Source: CAIYPH01 sp043744375
GTDB lineage: Bacteria > Pseudomonadota > Alphaproteobacteria > Acetobacterales > Acetobacteraceae
Reading direction: 5' to 3'
DNA: 41,855 nt
Assembly: GCA_043744375.1 (NCBI GenBank)
Contig: JAYTUU010000158.1
Span: 1-41,855, forward strand
Part shown: positions 40,842-41,855 of the stretch, in pieces
How positions within the stretch are numbered: the stretch's first letter is position 1
Layout: each line of letters begins with the position of its first letter
Program-made: the position numbers and the translations under genes
Notes under the pieces: generated by a model
What the model saw: the letters and a program-made list of their open reading frames with translations, nothing else
What the model was told of the DNA's origin: nothing
Databases searched by the model: none

Positions 40842-41759
40842 ATGGACGAAACTGTGAAGCATCCTTCGGGAGAAGCCTGGGAGTGGCCGGAGGAGGTCTG
40901 GCGGCGCATTGTCGAACGCGCGCGCGCCGGGCGGAGCTTGGCGCCGAAGTCCTGGCCGAACGGGGCGCGCTGCGCGGTGGCGCTGTCTTTCGACGCCGAT
41001 CACGAGACGATCCCGCTGCGCGACCAGGACGAAAGCCCGATGCGCATCAGCCAGGGACAGTACGGCAATCGCCAGGGCGTGCCGCGCATTCGTGCGCTGC
41101 TGCAACGCGAGCAGATCCCGGCGAGCTTCTTCTATCCCGCGGTGTCGGCGCTGCTGCACCCGGACGAGGTGAAGGGCGTGGCCGAGGAGGGCCATGAGAT
41201 CGGCATCCACTCCTGGATCCATGAACGCAATACCGCCCTGCCCTACATGGCCGAGCGCGACCTCAGCTATCGCGCGGCGGACGTGCTGGACCGCCTTAGC
41301 GGACGGCCGCCGGTGGGCATGCGCACGGCAAGCTGGGATTTCTCGCCGAACACGTTGCAGATCATCGTGGAAATGGGGCTGCTCTACGACAGCAGCCTGA
41401 TGGCCGATGACGATCCCTACGAGTTGATGGCGGACGGCAATCCGACGGGGGTGGTGGAACTGCCACCGGAATGGATCCGCGACGACGCGGTGTATTTCAA
41501 CATGCAGCGCTTCTCCGGGCTGCGGCCCTATACGCCGCCCTCGGCGGTGGAAGAAATCTTCCGCGGCGAGTTCGACGGGGCGTGGGAAGAGCGCGGGCTG
41601 TTCCTGCTGACGATGCACCCGCACGTGATCGGCCATCGCAGCCGTATCACCATGCTGGAACGGCTGATCCGCTACATGAAATCGCGCGGCTCGGTGTGGT
41701 TCGCGACGCATGAGCAGGTGGCGCGGTGGTGTAAGGCACAGGCGGCGGCAGGAGTGTAA
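40842..41759 (+). CDS. Polysaccharide deacetylase family protein (carbohydrate esterase 4 fold)
   Basis: This 305-residue cytoplasmic protein (no signal peptide) has the NodB-like motifs. SFDADHE (49-55) holds the catalytic and metal Asp residues, and GIHSWIHE has metal His123 and His127. The region RTASWDFSPNT follows, and a late His lies in LLTMHPHVIGHRS. Lack of an export signal and the divergent amidase suggest a PuuE-like or other small-molecule amide hydrolase instead of a peptidoglycan deacetylase. Repeat copy F begins four bases after its stop. Confidence 0.88.
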   Translation: MDETVKHPSGEAWEWPEEVWRRIVERARAGRSLAPKSWPNGARCAVALSFDADHETIPLRDQDESPMRISQGQYGNRQGVPRIRALLQREQIPASFFYPAVSALLHPDEVKGVAEEGHEIGIHSWIHERNTALPYMAERDLSYRAADVLDRLSGRPPVGMRTASWDFSPNTLQIIVEMGLLYDSSLMADDDPYELMADGNPTGVVELPPEWIRDDAVYFNMQRFSGLRPYTPPSAVEEIFRGEFDGAWEERGLFLLTMHPHVIGHRSRITMLERLIRYMKSRGSVWFATHEQVARWCKAQAAAGV

Positions 41760-41763
41760 GCGC

Positions 41764-41855
41764 GCCTCCGGCGGCCAAGGGCCAGTGGCCCTTGGAACCC
41801 CGGACTGCTCGCGGCTGGATGGACAGCCTTCGGTGAGCCCCGCGATCTCGCCGCA
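41764..41855. repeat. Dispersed palindromic 3'-UTR repeat, copy F (cut by window end)
   Basis: The first 92 bp of a copy are visible: GCCTCCGGCGGC, the hairpin CCAAGGGCC/GGCCCTTGG, AACCCCGGACTGCTCGCGGCTGG, then CCTTCGGTGAGCCCC and GCGATCTCGCCGCA. This is nearly the reverse complement of the right half of copy A, so A and F are close relatives in opposite orientation. The element starts four bases after the deacetylase stop codon, the same placement as in copies A and E. Confidence 0.85.

Noticed and set aside
40773..41711. N-terminal extension of the amidase by about 313 codons
   Set aside because: The extension is antisense to the polysaccharide deacetylase gene and lacks amidase homology. 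The ATG at 40772 has a ribosome binding site.

Overview
The window is a high-GC, gene-dense stretch of a bacterial chromosome. Gene content points to an alphaproteobacterium, most likely in or near the Acetobacteraceae. The pointers are a DUF1489 gene, a phasin, the lgt-midA-pgeF order, an EF-G2-like factor, a dnaQ-coaE pair and several sugar-type ABC importers. The family placement is inference from gene content. I see no rRNA, tRNA, CRISPR array, phage or intact transposase gene.

Layout. 1-2.7 kb (minus): half of a nucleoside/simple-sugar (BMP-type) ABC importer, one ATPase and one permease, ending in a hairpin cluster. 2.8-3.4 kb: a small sulfotransferase. 3.5-7.9 kb (minus): a complete carbohydrate importer operon (ATPase, binding protein, two permeases) with a C(UUCG)G hairpin after the binding-protein gene. 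8.0-11.2 kb (plus): a three-gene exporter (membrane fusion protein, FtsX-like permease, MacB/LolD-like ATPase). 11.2-13.2 kb: the 3' scrap of a cytochrome c gene, then an RraA-like aldolase and an enolase-superfamily dehydratase, probably a sugar-acid catabolic pair. 13.4-19.7 kb (minus): housekeeping genes (histidine phosphatase, prs, a lipoprotein, pgeF, midA, lgt, hldD). 19.8-22.2 kb (plus): ubiK, a YbjN protein, proC and a TetR/COQ9-like protein. 22.5-27.1 kb (plus): a phasin, then a sulfotransferase-like protein overlapping a 1029-residue multidomain glycosyltransferase. 27.3-28.6 kb (minus): dnaQ and coaE. 28.7-34.1 kb (plus): a second carbohydrate importer with two tandem paralogous binding proteins. 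34.4-36.5 kb: inositol-monophosphatase-type enzyme, MFS transporter and a tiny lysine-rich exported protein. 36.6-36.8 kb: a 187-bp MITE-like element with an 8-bp target duplication. 36.8-41.8 kb: DUF1489 protein, EF-G2-like GTPase, amidase and a divergent polysaccharide deacetylase.

The most notable non-coding feature is a dispersed family of about 175-265 bp imperfect palindromes. There are five whole copies and one cut by the window end, at 13.2, 17.7, 22.2, 27.1, 34.1 and 41.8 kb. Each begins or ends within a few bases of a gene end, and some overlap the gene. Each arm holds its own hairpin, and the outermost motif is GCCTCCGGCGGC. The copies supply stop codons and C-terminal residues to two genes and a likely Shine-Dalgarno sequence to a third. 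They look like mobile or recombining 3'-UTR elements that may act as two-way terminators.
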